Notes under the pieces: model-generated
The model's database searches: none
What the model saw: the letters and a program-made list of their open reading frames with translations, nothing else
Told to the model about the DNA's origin: nothing
Source of the DNA: an archaeon
GTDB taxonomy: Archaea > Thermoproteota > Nitrososphaeria > Nitrososphaerales > Gagatemarchaeaceae
DNA: 64,000 nucleotides
Assembly: GCA_021819035.1 (NCBI GenBank)
Contig: JAKASL010000001.1
Coordinates: forward strand, 806,001 to 870,000
Direction of reading: 5' to 3'
Program-made: the position numbers and the translations under genes
Part shown: positions 50,750 to 58,383 of the stretch, piece by piece
Layout of the letters: each line of letters begins with the position of its first letter
Numbering within the stretch: position 1 is the stretch's first letter

Positions 50750-51802
50750 CTAGGGCGCCCCGGCGCGGCTTTTCCCTCGCCCCGGCCTGCCCCTGAAGTA
50801 AGGTATCACTTTCTCCCCGTACAGCTTGAAGAGCTTCTCTGGGTGCTTGCTCACGTTCATGATGAAGAACAGCTCTATCCCATCCTTGATGAGGCGTTCG
50901 ATCGCCCTGATGTGCTCATCGGCGCTGGTCGTAACCAGCCGGGCTCTCCGGAGAGCGTCGTCCCCCACGGCCCAGGAGTCGGCTTCTATCTCCCTCGGGT
51001 CGTAGATGTCGTAGTTGAAGTGCGCAGGTATGGCAGTGACCCTCCAAAACCTCGCTCCTTCGAGGGCGACGTCCAGGTCTTCGTCATAGGACGCGTTCAG
51101 GAGGGTGGCCATCGTCCCCTTGGGGTCCTTCCCCTCGGCCTTCGCCCCCTCCTTGAACCTCTCGAAGAGGACATTGCCGTGCTTCTGGAGCGCGGCCGGG
51201 AGGACGACCATCCCGTCCCCGCGTCTCCCCGCCAGCTCCGCCGTCTGAGGGCCCCCCGCCGCGACGTAGATGGGGATAGGTGCGCGGGGCTTGGTGTACA
51301 GGTTCGCCTTCGAGAGCGAGTAGTACTTCCCCCTGAAGCTCACGAACTCCCTGCTCCAGAGCATCCTCATCACCCTGAGGGCTTCGTCGAGGCGCTCGAT
51401 CCTCTCTCTGGGCCCGGGCCACTTCACCCCCACCGGGGTCTCGTTGAGCGCCTCTCCCACCCCCGCCCCGAAGAACACCCTCCCCGGATAGACCCAGGCC
51501 AGCGAGGCGAAGGCCTGGGCGACGACGGCCGGGTTGTACCTGAGCGTGGGGGCGGTGACCATGGTACCTACCTTCGCCGACCGGGTCCTCTCGGCCGCGG
51601 CCGCCAGCCAGGTCCAGGCGAAGCCGCAGTGGGCGCCGGTATGAGCCCACGGATGGAAGTGGTCTGACGTCCCTATGGCTTCGAACCCCGCCCTCTCGGC
51701 GAGGACCGCGTAGTCCAAGAGCTTGTCAGGAGGGAACTGCTCCTGGGGGGCGTCGTACCCGAAGACTACCAACTTGGCAGATCCGGGGGAAGTCCGCTCC
51801 AA
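50750..51802 (-). CDS. F420-dependent LLM oxidoreductase (F420-G6P-dehydrogenase-like)
   Basis: A 350-residue LLM protein. VVFGYDAPQEQFPPDKLLDY, FEAIGTSDHFHPWAHTGAHC, VGTMVTAPTLRYNPAVVAQA, RVFFGAGVGEALNETPVGVK and IPIYVAAGGPQTAELAGRRG match the F420-dependent glucose-6-phosphate dehydrogenase and sugar-phosphate group. The SDHFHPW and GVGEALNE segments hold active-site residues of that group. TTG 51802. Its place in the sugar-acid cluster agrees with an F420-linked sugar or alcohol oxidation. Substrate not proven. Confidence 0.87.
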   Translation of the reverse strand: MERTSPGSAKLVVFGYDAPQEQFPPDKLLDYAVLAERAGFEAIGTSDHFHPWAHTGAHCGFAWTWLAAAAERTRSAKVGTMVTAPTLRYNPAVVAQAFASLAWVYPGRVFFGAGVGEALNETPVGVKWPGPRERIERLDEALRVMRMLWSREFVSFRGKYYSLSKANLYTKPRAPIPIYVAAGGPQTAELAGRRGDGMVVLPAALQKHGNVLFERFKEGAKAEGKDPKGTMATLLNASYDEDLDVALEGARFWRVTAIPAHFNYDIYDPREIEADSWAVGDDALRRARLVTTSADEHIRAIERLIKDGIELFFIMNVSKHPEKLFKLYGEKVIPYFRGRPGRGKSRAGAP

Positions 51803-51956
51803 TCGGTATTCAACGTTTTCCCTATGCGCCCATCCGCGTCCGGCCAGCGCCAGGCTCCTCTGTGGCTCTAACGCCTATAAGCGGACTCGGCGGCGTGCGA
51901 CCCGCGGGTGAAAGGGGACGAGCCAGCATGGACGAGCTGAGGTCAATGCAGTCCTC

Positions 51957-52637
51957 GTGGAACTGGCCAAGCTTTCGACCCCCACCGTCGCGAACGCCGT
52001 AGAGCTGTTCAACGTGAGGGGGAGGGAGGAAGGGTTCGCCGACTCTTCCGTGCGGTGCGTCTTCCCAGACTTGGGCGTCATGGTCGGGTACGCGGCCACT
52101 GTCAGGATCAGCACCGCCACCAGGCCTCCCTCCGACGGGCTTGAGAGGACGTTTCGCTACTGGAAGAGCCTGCTGGCCGTCCCTCCCCCCAGGGTTGTGG
52201 TTGTCCAGGACGTGGACGACCCCCCTGGTCTGGGGGCCTTCTGGGGCGAAGTGAACGCGAACATCCACCGCGCCCTGGGGTGCGTGGGGGCCGTCACCAA
52301 CGGGAGCGTGAGGGACCTCGACGAGGTCGAGGCCATCGGGTTCCACCTCTTCGCGGGGGGTGTCTCTGTCGCCCACGCCTACAACCACGTGGTCGACTAC
52401 GGGACCCCGGTAGAGGTGGGGGGGCTCCCAGTCAAACCCGGAGACATAATCCACGCCGACAAGCATGGCGTCGTGCAGGTCCCCGTGGACGTGGCCGCGG
52501 GGGTCCCCAAAGCGGCCGCCTTGATAGCGGACAGGGAGAGAGACGTCATAGACCTGGCCCGCTCAGGGGACTTCACCCTCGAGGCCCTCCGAGACAAGGT
52601 CAGGCGGATGAGGGAAGCAGGGAACGACTTCCACTAG
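51957..52637 (+). CDS. RraA/HMG-aldolase-family protein
   Basis: A 226-residue protein. VELAKLSTPTVANAVELFNV, GVMVGYAATVRISTATRPPS, HRALGCVGAVTNGSVRDLDE (with the Arg-Asp metal/substrate motif) and VKPGDIIHADKHGVVQVPVD are characteristic. The family includes 4-hydroxy-4-methyl-2-oxoglutarate aldolases and oxaloacetate decarboxylases. GTG 51957 is the first in-frame start. ATG 51928 (MDELRS) in another frame gives the N-terminus expected for the family, so a one-base change between them is possible. A CTATAAGC TATA box at about 51875-51882 fits ATG 51928 better. Confidence 0.87.
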   Translation: MELAKLSTPTVANAVELFNVRGREEGFADSSVRCVFPDLGVMVGYAATVRISTATRPPSDGLERTFRYWKSLLAVPPPRVVVVQDVDDPPGLGAFWGEVNANIHRALGCVGAVTNGSVRDLDEVEAIGFHLFAGGVSVAHAYNHVVDYGTPVEVGGLPVKPGDIIHADKHGVVQVPVDVAAGVPKAAALIADRERDVIDLARSGDFTLEALRDKVRRMREAGNDFH

Positions 52638-52646
52638 CCCCCTCGG

Positions 52647-53642
52647 TCAGGGGTTCCGTGCGAGCGCTTCCTTGTTCAGCGGATAGACAGGGGGTTTCCC
52701 ATCCAGCACCCTCGCAACGTCCTCGGCAGCTGCCATCGCCATCCTCCCGAAGGTGTAGGGGCCGTTGGCTGCGTGAGGCGTCAGTATCAGGTTGGGGATC
52801 CTGTCCCCCAGCCTGTAGAATGGGCTCTTCTCCGACGGAGGTTCCTCGTTCAGCACATCGAGGCAGGCTCCCGCTATCCTCCCTTCGGTCAGCGCCTCAG
52901 CCAGCGCGCCCTCGTCCACTATCTTCCCCCTGGCCGTGTTTATGAGGAAAGCAGACTTCTTCATCTTGCCGAGGAACTCCCTGTTGACCATCCCCCTGGT
53001 GGCAGGGGTGAGCGGCGTGTGGATCGAGATGGCGTCCGCCCGCGACAGGAGCTCGTCGAGGCCGACGAACTCCGCACCCGCGGCCTTCTCCACCTCGGCC
53101 ATCCTCACGACATCGTGATATATGACGTGCATCCCGAGGGCCTTCGCCCTCTTCGCCACCTCGAAGCCTATCCTCCCGGCTCCCAGCAGCCCCAGCGTGA
53201 GGTGATAGGCGTCCCCGACCTCCCGGGTCCATCTCTGCCTGTCCCACTCCCCCAGCCTGATTGCCCTGTTGAGCTGGGGGATCCGCTTCACGAACCCCAG
53301 GAGGTGGCCGATGGCCAGCTCGGCCACGGCGTAGCTCAGCTCCGGGATCGGGGTGGTGGTCACCACTATCCCCCGCTTCGTCGCCGCGGGGACGTCTATC
53401 TGGTCGTACCCCACCCCGGTCCGCGCGATTATCTTCAGGTCAGGGGCCGCGTCCATGACCTTCTCCGTGTACGGCTCCCCGCCCGCCAGGGCCGCGTCGT
53501 ACCCCTTCAACACAGACACCATGTCCTCCTCCCCCAGAGCCCTCTTCAGCGGGTTGTAGGTGAACTCGACCCCCCGCCCTCTGAGGAAGCCCTCCAGCTC
53601 TGAGGGGAGCGTCAAGGCGCCGGCGTAGATGCAGCGTTTCAA
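52647..53642 (-). CDS. D-2-hydroxyacid (phosphoglycerate-type) dehydrogenase
   Basis: A 331-residue dehydrogenase. The NAD motif is LGLLGAGRIGFEVAKRAKAL. Catalytic Arg is in LINTARGKIVDEGAL, Glu in DVLNEEPPSEK and His in ILTPHAANGPYTFG. TTG 53642 is preferred because CTAAAATACG (53665-53674, reverse) lies 24-32 bases upstream. The longer frame to 53732 runs into the terminal repeat of a mobile element. It is convergent with RraA and paralogous to the dehydrogenase at 48926. Confidence 0.9.
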   Translation of the reverse strand: MKRCIYAGALTLPSELEGFLRGRGVEFTYNPLKRALGEEDMVSVLKGYDAALAGGEPYTEKVMDAAPDLKIIARTGVGYDQIDVPAATKRGIVVTTTPIPELSYAVAELAIGHLLGFVKRIPQLNRAIRLGEWDRQRWTREVGDAYHLTLGLLGAGRIGFEVAKRAKALGMHVIYHDVVRMAEVEKAAGAEFVGLDELLSRADAISIHTPLTPATRGMVNREFLGKMKKSAFLINTARGKIVDEGALAEALTEGRIAGACLDVLNEEPPSEKSPFYRLGDRIPNLILTPHAANGPYTFGRMAMAAAEDVARVLDGKPPVYPLNKEALARNP

Positions 53643-53664
53643 TTCGGGTCGAAGGCCGGGGGTG

Positions 53665-53674
53665 CGTATTTTAG
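53665..53674 (-). promoter_or_regulatory. TATA box for the dehydrogenase, next to an element insertion
   Basis: CTAAAATACG (reverse strand) is at the leaderless distance from TTG 53642. The element's target duplication begins only seven bases upstream, at 53681. Confidence 0.65.
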
Positions 53675-53680
53675 GATTAA

Positions 53681-53686
53681 TACGGC
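53681..53686. repeat. Target-site duplication, left copy (TACGGC)
   Basis: TACGGC abuts the left terminal inverted repeat. The same six bases abut the right one at 55937-55942. Confidence 0.85.
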
Positions 53687-53762
53687 TGGTTCTGGTGCGT
53701 CTTCGGGTCTTGACTGATTTGGAGACCTCCAAAAGTTCTGGTGGTGCAACTCGGGGCTTTTG
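53687..53762 (+). repeat. Left terminal inverted repeat
   Basis: It begins TGGTTCTGGTGCGTCTTCGG and ends GGGGCTTTTG. It matches the reverse complement of 55861-55936 at all 76 positions by direct comparison. Confidence 0.95.
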
Positions 53763-53792
53763 CGCTATCTCTTCCTAATGGTCGGCGGTATC

Positions 53793-54134
53793 TTACTTGG
53801 GGTTCGGTAGGGGCATTTCGGGCCATTTCTTCTCAAGCAATTCTTTAGCTGTCACAATCTGAATCTTCGGGTATTTGCGGCCCCATGTCGGAGACTCGTA
53901 ATATTCTGCGTCTCTCGCCTCTGTCTTCATCGGTTCTGTCGGCTCATCGAGAGTTATCAAAATCCCCATCGCGGCCATCCAGTTATCGATGGTGCCGATT
54001 AGGTCACGCACATCGCCAGCTCCGACGTTCTCCCCGCCCTTGGCTTGGACGATAATCTTGCGGAGGTTCGGGTCGGTGCCTTCCTTGAAAGTTAGATAGC
54101 CGTCCCTGCCCCTGTCGGCCCCCTTCTTCCCGTT
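53793..54134 (-). pseudogene. C-terminal Mrr-like nuclease-domain fragment
   Basis: An open frame of 113 codons begins after a TGA at 54135-54137. It reads GKKGADRGRDGYLTFKEG, KIIVQAKGGENVGAGDVRDL, IGTIDNWMAAMGILITLDEP, and ends YPKIQIVTAKELLEKKWPEM. D-x2-x-D-G and I-V-Q-x-K-G-G match the catalytic core of Mrr-like PD-(D/E)xK domains found at the C-terminus of some DNA methylase/restriction proteins. No start codon exists before GTG 54011, which would drop the catalytic part. It lies directly inside the left repeat. Probably the 3' end of a captured gene. Confidence 0.65.
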
Positions 54135-54166
54135 TCAGTCAAGAAGGGTTCGAAGCAATAGACTCG

Positions 54167-55108
54167 TCAGTTCTGCATGGCCGGAAGCAACACGGCGTCC
54201 TGTTTTGCGTTGCCAGAGAACTCTTCGAAGATTGTCTGATGCCCCTCGTAGTATCTGCCTTCCTTCGATAGGATTTCCACGTGGACTATTCTCTGGATTT
54301 GGCCCGTCTCGACGACGCTTTCTTGGTAGCCGCCGCCATAGAACCTCTTGTAGTTCTGGACGAGTTCGTTCTGTTCCGCCTTCACCAGATGCCCCGCCAT
54401 GAACGCGGGATAGTAGTATGCGTTGCACCATCTCAGATAAGGCGTAATCATCGTCCAATGGAGAACGTCTTGCAGGTATCCCGCCTGTTTCCGAAGGACT
54501 TCTCCGAGAATCGTCTCGTAGAGAAGCGGCGGTTCGATTTCGTTGGCTTGGAGATTCTTCATCTCTGGGCCAGCGACGAACTGACCTCGCTCTTCCTTGA
54601 TGTAGTGCAAGTCTCTCAGGAGGGTAAAGTAGTTTCTGACCTGTTCGAACATCTCGTATTTCTTCCCTAGCGCATTCGGGAGCACGAACCCATCCTCTTC
54701 GATTGCCGTCAGGATGTTCCTCAACGGACTCATGTTCATGTCCACTTGAGGGATGCGGACAAGGCGCGTATACAGGGTAGGGAGTAGAGCCTGCTGGGAG
54801 TGTTCCGTCATTGTCATGTATCTGTCGTTTACTCTCCTTACGAACTCGTTCCGGTTCATGTCCGTGATTCTGAAGTCCTTCTTGTTGCGACTCCACTTGA
54901 TGGACGCTATGTCGTCGAGTTCGATGAATCTAATTTCCGAGTCGTTTTTGTCCTTGTGGTCGAGGACGAACTCTTGAATCTCGATTCCCAAGACGGCCCT
55001 TGATGAAGAAGGGTCGTATTCCGAGAAATACAGGTATGGGCTATACCGCCTTCTAAGGTAGGTCAGCAGTTGCTTGCTCTGGAGCTTCTCAGTTTCCGTT
55101 AGCCTCAT
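54167..55108 (-). CDS. Orphan 313-aa protein of the mobile element
   Basis: A soluble, charged protein starting MRLTETEKLQSKQLLTYLRR. ATG 55108 overlaps the stop of the peptidase frame as ATGA. Its first half is beta-rich (AVLGIEIQEFVLDHKDKNDS, IRFIELDDIASIKWSRNKKD), its second half helical with a tyrosine-rich part (WCNAYYYPAFMAGHLVKAEQ, NYKRFYGGGYQE). EMFEQVRNYFTLLRDLHYIK with EERGQFVAGPEM resembles a winged helix. No transposase DDE triad or HUH motif is seen. It is probably made as an operon with the peptidase. Function unknown. Confidence 0.75.
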   Translation of the reverse strand: MRLTETEKLQSKQLLTYLRRRYSPYLYFSEYDPSSSRAVLGIEIQEFVLDHKDKNDSEIRFIELDDIASIKWSRNKKDFRITDMNRNEFVRRVNDRYMTMTEHSQQALLPTLYTRLVRIPQVDMNMSPLRNILTAIEEDGFVLPNALGKKYEMFEQVRNYFTLLRDLHYIKEERGQFVAGPEMKNLQANEIEPPLLYETILGEVLRKQAGYLQDVLHWTMITPYLRWCNAYYYPAFMAGHLVKAEQNELVQNYKRFYGGGYQESVVETGQIQRIVHVEILSKEGRYYEGHQTIFEEFSGNAKQDAVLLPAMQN

Positions 55109-55800
55109 TGTTTTTGCACCACTACCTCTCTCTCTGGGGTTTGCTTCATCGAATCGAGGAGCGTGTTCATAATCGTTTCCTTCTTCATCCAGAGACACCA
55201 TTGGGTTGCAACGGACGCGCCCCTCCAATAGGATATGAAATCTGGTGTCTTAAGCGCGACAACCCCGCGCCCAAGATTCTGGTTCAGGCGAACGGGCATC
55301 GGCTTTATGGATTCGAACGGGTCGTAGACCATCGTTATTTCTCCCGTCGAACGGAACACCATTACCGCGTGGTCGGAATCATTGTCCTTCCTGTAATCGC
55401 GCTCGTTTCGGAGATATTCATGCGATAACCCCACCACGGGATACGAAAAAGCCTTGTCCACCAAGACGGCGCGTAGTCGGTTATGGCTTGTTCCGGTCGA
55501 GTCACCGGCAACGTAGCCTTAGGGCTTCAGGGCTTTTCTGAGATTGGGAAGGAGGACGATGTATCGGGCGCCGACATTGTTCCGGTAGCCGCAAATATCA
55601 TTGACTCTTCGAAGAGAGAAGTTCAGGTCGGGGTCTTGGAACCTTATCCCCATCTCATGCAGGGCATTGGTTACGCAGGTGGTTTCGCACGAACTATTGT
55701 TAGGTTGGAACACGAAAGGCCTTGTTATCTCGCCTATCATCCTCCCAACCTTCTCATCTATCCGGTCTCTTGGAGCCACCGACGGAAGGTCGCTCAACAT
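55105..55800 (-). pseudogene. C39-like cysteine peptidase interrupted by one in-frame TAA
   Basis: ATG 55800 lies 23-29 bases after a TATA box. The first part contains FVFQPNNSSCETTCVTNALH, the Gln-x5-Cys motif of C39/papain-like peptidases, and ends KALKP at TAA 55519-55521. The same frame continues without further stops through RLRAVLVDKAFSYPVVGLSH and SDHAVMVFRSTGEITMVYDP, the His and Asp part of the same fold, to 55105. A single nonsense change has therefore split one gene of about 231 codons. Restart at TTG 55467 or GTG 55464 would give the C-terminal half alone. Confidence 0.65.
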
Positions 55801-55822
55801 CGCCAAGGCGGATGCAGTTCTC

Positions 55823-55829
55823 AATTAAG
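55823..55829 (-). promoter_or_regulatory. TATA box for the mobile-element operon
   Basis: CTTAATT (reverse strand) is 23-29 bases before ATG 55800 and just inside the right terminal repeat, so the element carries its own promoter of the host type. Confidence 0.6.
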
Positions 55830-55860
55830 CGTATCATCCTTCCCATTCTCAGCTTTGACA

Positions 55861-55936
55861 CAAAAGCCCCGAGTTGCACCACCAGAACTTTTGGAGGTCT
55901 CCAAATCAGTCAAGACCCGAAGACGCACCAGAACCA
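55861..55936 (-). repeat. Right terminal inverted repeat
   Basis: Exact inverted copy of 53687-53762. It ends ACGCACCAGAACCA next to the duplicated TACGGC. Confidence 0.95.
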
Positions 55937-55942
55937 TACGGC
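55937..55942. repeat. Target-site duplication, right copy (TACGGC)
   Basis: Direct repeat of 53681-53686. The uninterrupted site would read TTAATACGGCTGGCAGTAGC. Confidence 0.85.
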
Positions 55943-55972
55943 TGGCAGTAGCAGGGACTCTAAATCAGGGGA

Positions 55973-56005
55973 CGAGTCCTCGGGGAGACTTTCCCCGGAG
56001 ACTCG
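55973..56005 (-). terminator. Two-part stem-loop after the solute-binding-protein gene
   Basis: CGAGTC (55973-55978) pairs with GACTCG (56000-56005), and CGGGGA (55981-55986) with TCCCCG (55992-55997), with two-base bulges between and a five-base loop. It lies 12 bases past the stop at 56017. It may protect or end the transcript. No long T run follows. Confidence 0.5.
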
Positions 56006-56016
56006 CGGTTGTTGGG

Positions 56017-57828
56017 TTACTTCGCCGGTGTGGAGGGCTTTCTCCTACTCATCGCTACAGCCGCGATTATGATCACGACTATGGCGACTGCGGCCACAGC
56101 GTAGTAGTAGTTCGTGTAGTTGGGGGCCGCGGCCGTAGAGGTGGACGAGGATGATGGCGTGGATGATGCCGTGGTCGTGATGGTGCCTGTCGACGACGCG
56201 GGGGTCACGGACGTGAGGACGTTCTCGCAGACCACCGTGTCGCAGAAGACGTTGTCGTAGGAGGACTGTCCGAGTGCAGGCTGCCAGTTGGAGAACGCCA
56301 AGTCGTTGTAAGCCACGTACTGCGGCAGGACGACGAGGTAGTCGAGGACGGCTGCCTGTGCCATGACGGACTCTGCCTGCTTGATCTCGCTCAAAGACTG
56401 GGCCTGGTTGGGGTTGTCGAGCGCCTCGTTGAAGTATGTCGTGAAGGTGGAGTTCTTCCACCCGTTCAGGTTGCTCGGGTTGCGCATCCATCTGAACGGG
56501 ACCGGGGCGTAGTTGTTGGGGAAGACAAGTAGTTGGAAGTTCAGCGAGGTCCAGTCAGAATGGACCGTGGCATAGGCAGGGTTTTCGAGGTTGACGTTGA
56601 TCCCCGCCGCTTCGATGGCGGACTGGACGAACTGCGAGGCGCGGACGTAGTTCGGGTCGTTGTTGGGCGCCTCGACCGTTATGGTCACCGCAGTCCCGTT
56701 GGCGTAGTCCCAGTGGCCGCTGTTCTGGACCAGGCCTGCCTTCGCAAGGAGGGAGTCAGCCGTGCTCACGCTGTAGTTGTAGAGCGGGGCGCCGGCCGCG
56801 TAGTAAGTAGGGACGACCTGCGGCAGCAGCAGCTGCGGGTTGCCCGTCGCGGTCTGGTTGCCGTAGAGAGAGCTCTTGACCTCGTTGCTTGGGAGGAGGT
56901 AGAACAGGGCCTGCCTGAACGCTGTCTCGTTCCAGGGGTAGCCTGTGGTCTTGATGTATATCTGTAGCTGGTAGTCGCTCGGCACCTGGGACACCTTGAT
57001 GTTCGGGTTCGACGCCAGCGCCGATATGTCGCTGGGCGTTATCGTCCCCGCGTCTATGGTGCCTGCTGCCAAGGCGCTGGTCTGGGCGGAGTCGCTCGTG
57101 AAGAACTGGAGCGTCACTGTGCTGATGGTGGGGGTCTTGCCATGCCAGCTCGGGGAGTAGGGATTGGCCTGCAGGGTCATCGTGTAGCTCCCCGCGGTGT
57201 AGCCTACCGGGACATAGGCGGAATCGCCTGGCCCGCCGAGGACCGACACCGACTGCAGCACGTTGTTCCCGAACCCGAACTTCTTGTAGTAGTGGTATGG
57301 GTAGATTGAGTACAGGAAGACGAGCAGCGGGAACTTGGCGTCAGTCTGGAATGTCTTCAAGACCACCGCTGTGGAGTTGAGGATCGACACGCTCTGGACT
57401 GTCCCGCGGATCGCTCCCCACCTGTCTATGTTGGAGGTGTTCGCGTAAGGCCCTGTCGGCAAGAAGATCCCGAACGAGTAGGCGAGGTCCGTGGAGTTGA
57501 TCGGAACCCCGTCAGACCACTTCAGGTTCGGAGAGATCAGGTTGACGATCCACTGGGTGTCGTTCGTGTTCCCAGGGACAGGGGTCGGGACGGTGCATAT
57601 CTCAGGGAGCACGCTGCCGTTGATAGACAGGTGGCCCACCGGGAGATACGGGACGTCGATGGCCGTGTTGCCGAAGGAAGCCGCCGTCGGGTTCTGGAAG
57701 AACGTCGAAGGCGGGCCGTACTCCATGCCGATGGTGATGTTGCTCGCAGGCGAGGCCGCGAAGCTGTCCAGGCTGAGAGACGATGTGACTAGGATGAATG
57801 TTAACGCTATGACGAGTATTTTCTTCAT
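56017..57828 (-). CDS. Family-5 ABC transporter solute-binding protein, membrane-anchored
   Basis: A 603-residue extracellular protein. A signal peptide (residues 4-24) is followed by the SBP_bac_5 fold: LISPNLKWSDGVPINSTDLA, YSFGIFLPTGPYANTSNIDR, NETAFRQALFYLLPSNEVKS and the C-terminal NPNQAQSLSEIKQAESVMAQ. A Thr/Ser-rich stalk and a C-terminal helix (YAVAAVAIVVIIIAAVAMSR) anchor it in archaeal fashion. It would capture oligopeptides or oligosaccharides. No permease or ATPase gene is beside it. ATG 57828 follows TTATAAAC at leaderless spacing. Confidence 0.93.
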   Translation of the reverse strand: MKKILVIALTFILVTSSLSLDSFAASPASNITIGMEYGPPSTFFQNPTAASFGNTAIDVPYLPVGHLSINGSVLPEICTVPTPVPGNTNDTQWIVNLISPNLKWSDGVPINSTDLAYSFGIFLPTGPYANTSNIDRWGAIRGTVQSVSILNSTAVVLKTFQTDAKFPLLVFLYSIYPYHYYKKFGFGNNVLQSVSVLGGPGDSAYVPVGYTAGSYTMTLQANPYSPSWHGKTPTISTVTLQFFTSDSAQTSALAAGTIDAGTITPSDISALASNPNIKVSQVPSDYQLQIYIKTTGYPWNETAFRQALFYLLPSNEVKSSLYGNQTATGNPQLLLPQVVPTYYAAGAPLYNYSVSTADSLLAKAGLVQNSGHWDYANGTAVTITVEAPNNDPNYVRASQFVQSAIEAAGINVNLENPAYATVHSDWTSLNFQLLVFPNNYAPVPFRWMRNPSNLNGWKNSTFTTYFNEALDNPNQAQSLSEIKQAESVMAQAAVLDYLVVLPQYVAYNDLAFSNWQPALGQSSYDNVFCDTVVCENVLTSVTPASSTGTITTTASSTPSSSSTSTAAAPNYTNYYYAVAAVAIVVIIIAAVAMSRRKPSTPAK

Positions 57829-57850
57829 CGCGAATTGGTCCGAGAAGCAG

Positions 57851-57858
57851 TTTATAAC
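57851..57858 (-). promoter_or_regulatory. TATA box for the solute-binding-protein gene
   Basis: GTTATAAA (reverse strand) is 23-30 bases before ATG 57828. Confidence 0.7.
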
Positions 57859-57963
57859 GACTCCGATGAAGCGACGGAAACAGAGGCGGAGGTCTGCGGG
57901 CTGCGAGCAACGGTCTCCTCCGCTTGCAATATGGTTATGACCACGGCGTCCGCGGGCGGCCGC

Positions 57964-58383
57964 ATGCCGAAGAGAAGTCCCGGCGGTATCCAAAGGGTTG
58001 CCTCCGCGAAGGGGGCCGCGCCGCCGGGCGGCGCTTACTCCCACGCGGTCGCCGCCGGCGGGTTCGTCTTCGTGTCGGGGCAGGGGCCCAAGGACCCGGC
58101 GACGGGGAGGTGCGTGGCCGGAGGGATAGAGGAGCAGACGCGGCAGGTCATCCGCAACATCAGGATGGTCTTGGAGGGAGCAGGCCTGGGCCTCACAGAC
58201 GTGGTCAAGGCGAACGTCTACCTCAGAGACATGGGGGACTTCAAGGCGTTCGACAGGGCATACGCCGAGTACTTCGGCCGCGCCCCTCCAGCCAGGACTA
58301 CCGTCCAGGCTGCGCCCCCGTCCCCTGAAACCATGGTGGAAATCGAAGTGGTTGCAAAGGACAGGAGGCCTCGACGGAGTTGA
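57964..58383 (+). CDS. RidA-family enamine/imine deaminase-like protein
   Basis: A 139-residue protein of the RidA/YER057c family: KGAAPPGGAYSHAVAAGGFV, FVSGQGPKDPATGRCVAGGI, EEQTRQVIRNIRMVLEGAGL, VVKANVYLRDMGDFKAFDRA, and the catalytic Arg in PPARTTVQAAPPSPETMVEI. ATG 57964 gives the normal length; the longer frame overlaps the opposite promoter. RidA removes reactive enamines. Its stop overlaps the next gene as TTGA, linking it to the dehydratase. Confidence 0.92.
   Translation: MPKRSPGGIQRVASAKGAAPPGGAYSHAVAAGGFVFVSGQGPKDPATGRCVAGGIEEQTRQVIRNIRMVLEGAGLGLTDVVKANVYLRDMGDFKAFDRAYAEYFGRAPPARTTVQAAPPSPETMVEIEVVAKDRRPRRS

Larger units (their letters stand above)
53687..55936. mobile_element. 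2,250-bp mobile element with 76-bp perfect terminal inverted repeats
   Basis: The segment is bounded by identical 76-base inverted repeats (53687-53762 and 55861-55936) and a 6-base direct repeat TACGGC outside them. It is visibly richer in A/T than the surrounding DNA. All its open frames point the same way (reverse): a C39-like peptidase with an in-frame stop, an orphan 313-aa protein and a start-less Mrr-like domain. No transposase, integrase or Cas1 motif is seen, so it is probably mobilised in trans or has lost its transposase. It lies between a hydroxyacid-dehydrogenase promoter and a solute-binding-protein gene. Confidence 0.9.

Noticed and set aside
53646-53732. N-terminal extension EVSKSVKTRRRTRT of the hydroxyacid dehydrogenase
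   Set aside because: Those residues are encoded by the terminal inverted repeat and appear again at the other repeat. The promoter places the real start at 53642.
54135-54896. Minus-strand 253-codon frame inside the mobile element
   Set aside because: Its residues are an out-of-phase reading of the 313-aa gene, although it shares phase with the Mrr-like fragment beyond its stop.
55519-55521. Recoding of the stop in the C39-like gene as pyrrolysine or selenocysteine
   Set aside because: The codon is TAA, not TAG or TGA, and no recoding element is evident.
53687-55936. Casposon
   Set aside because: There is no Cas1-like or family-B polymerase gene, the element is too small, and a 6-base duplication is shorter than expected.
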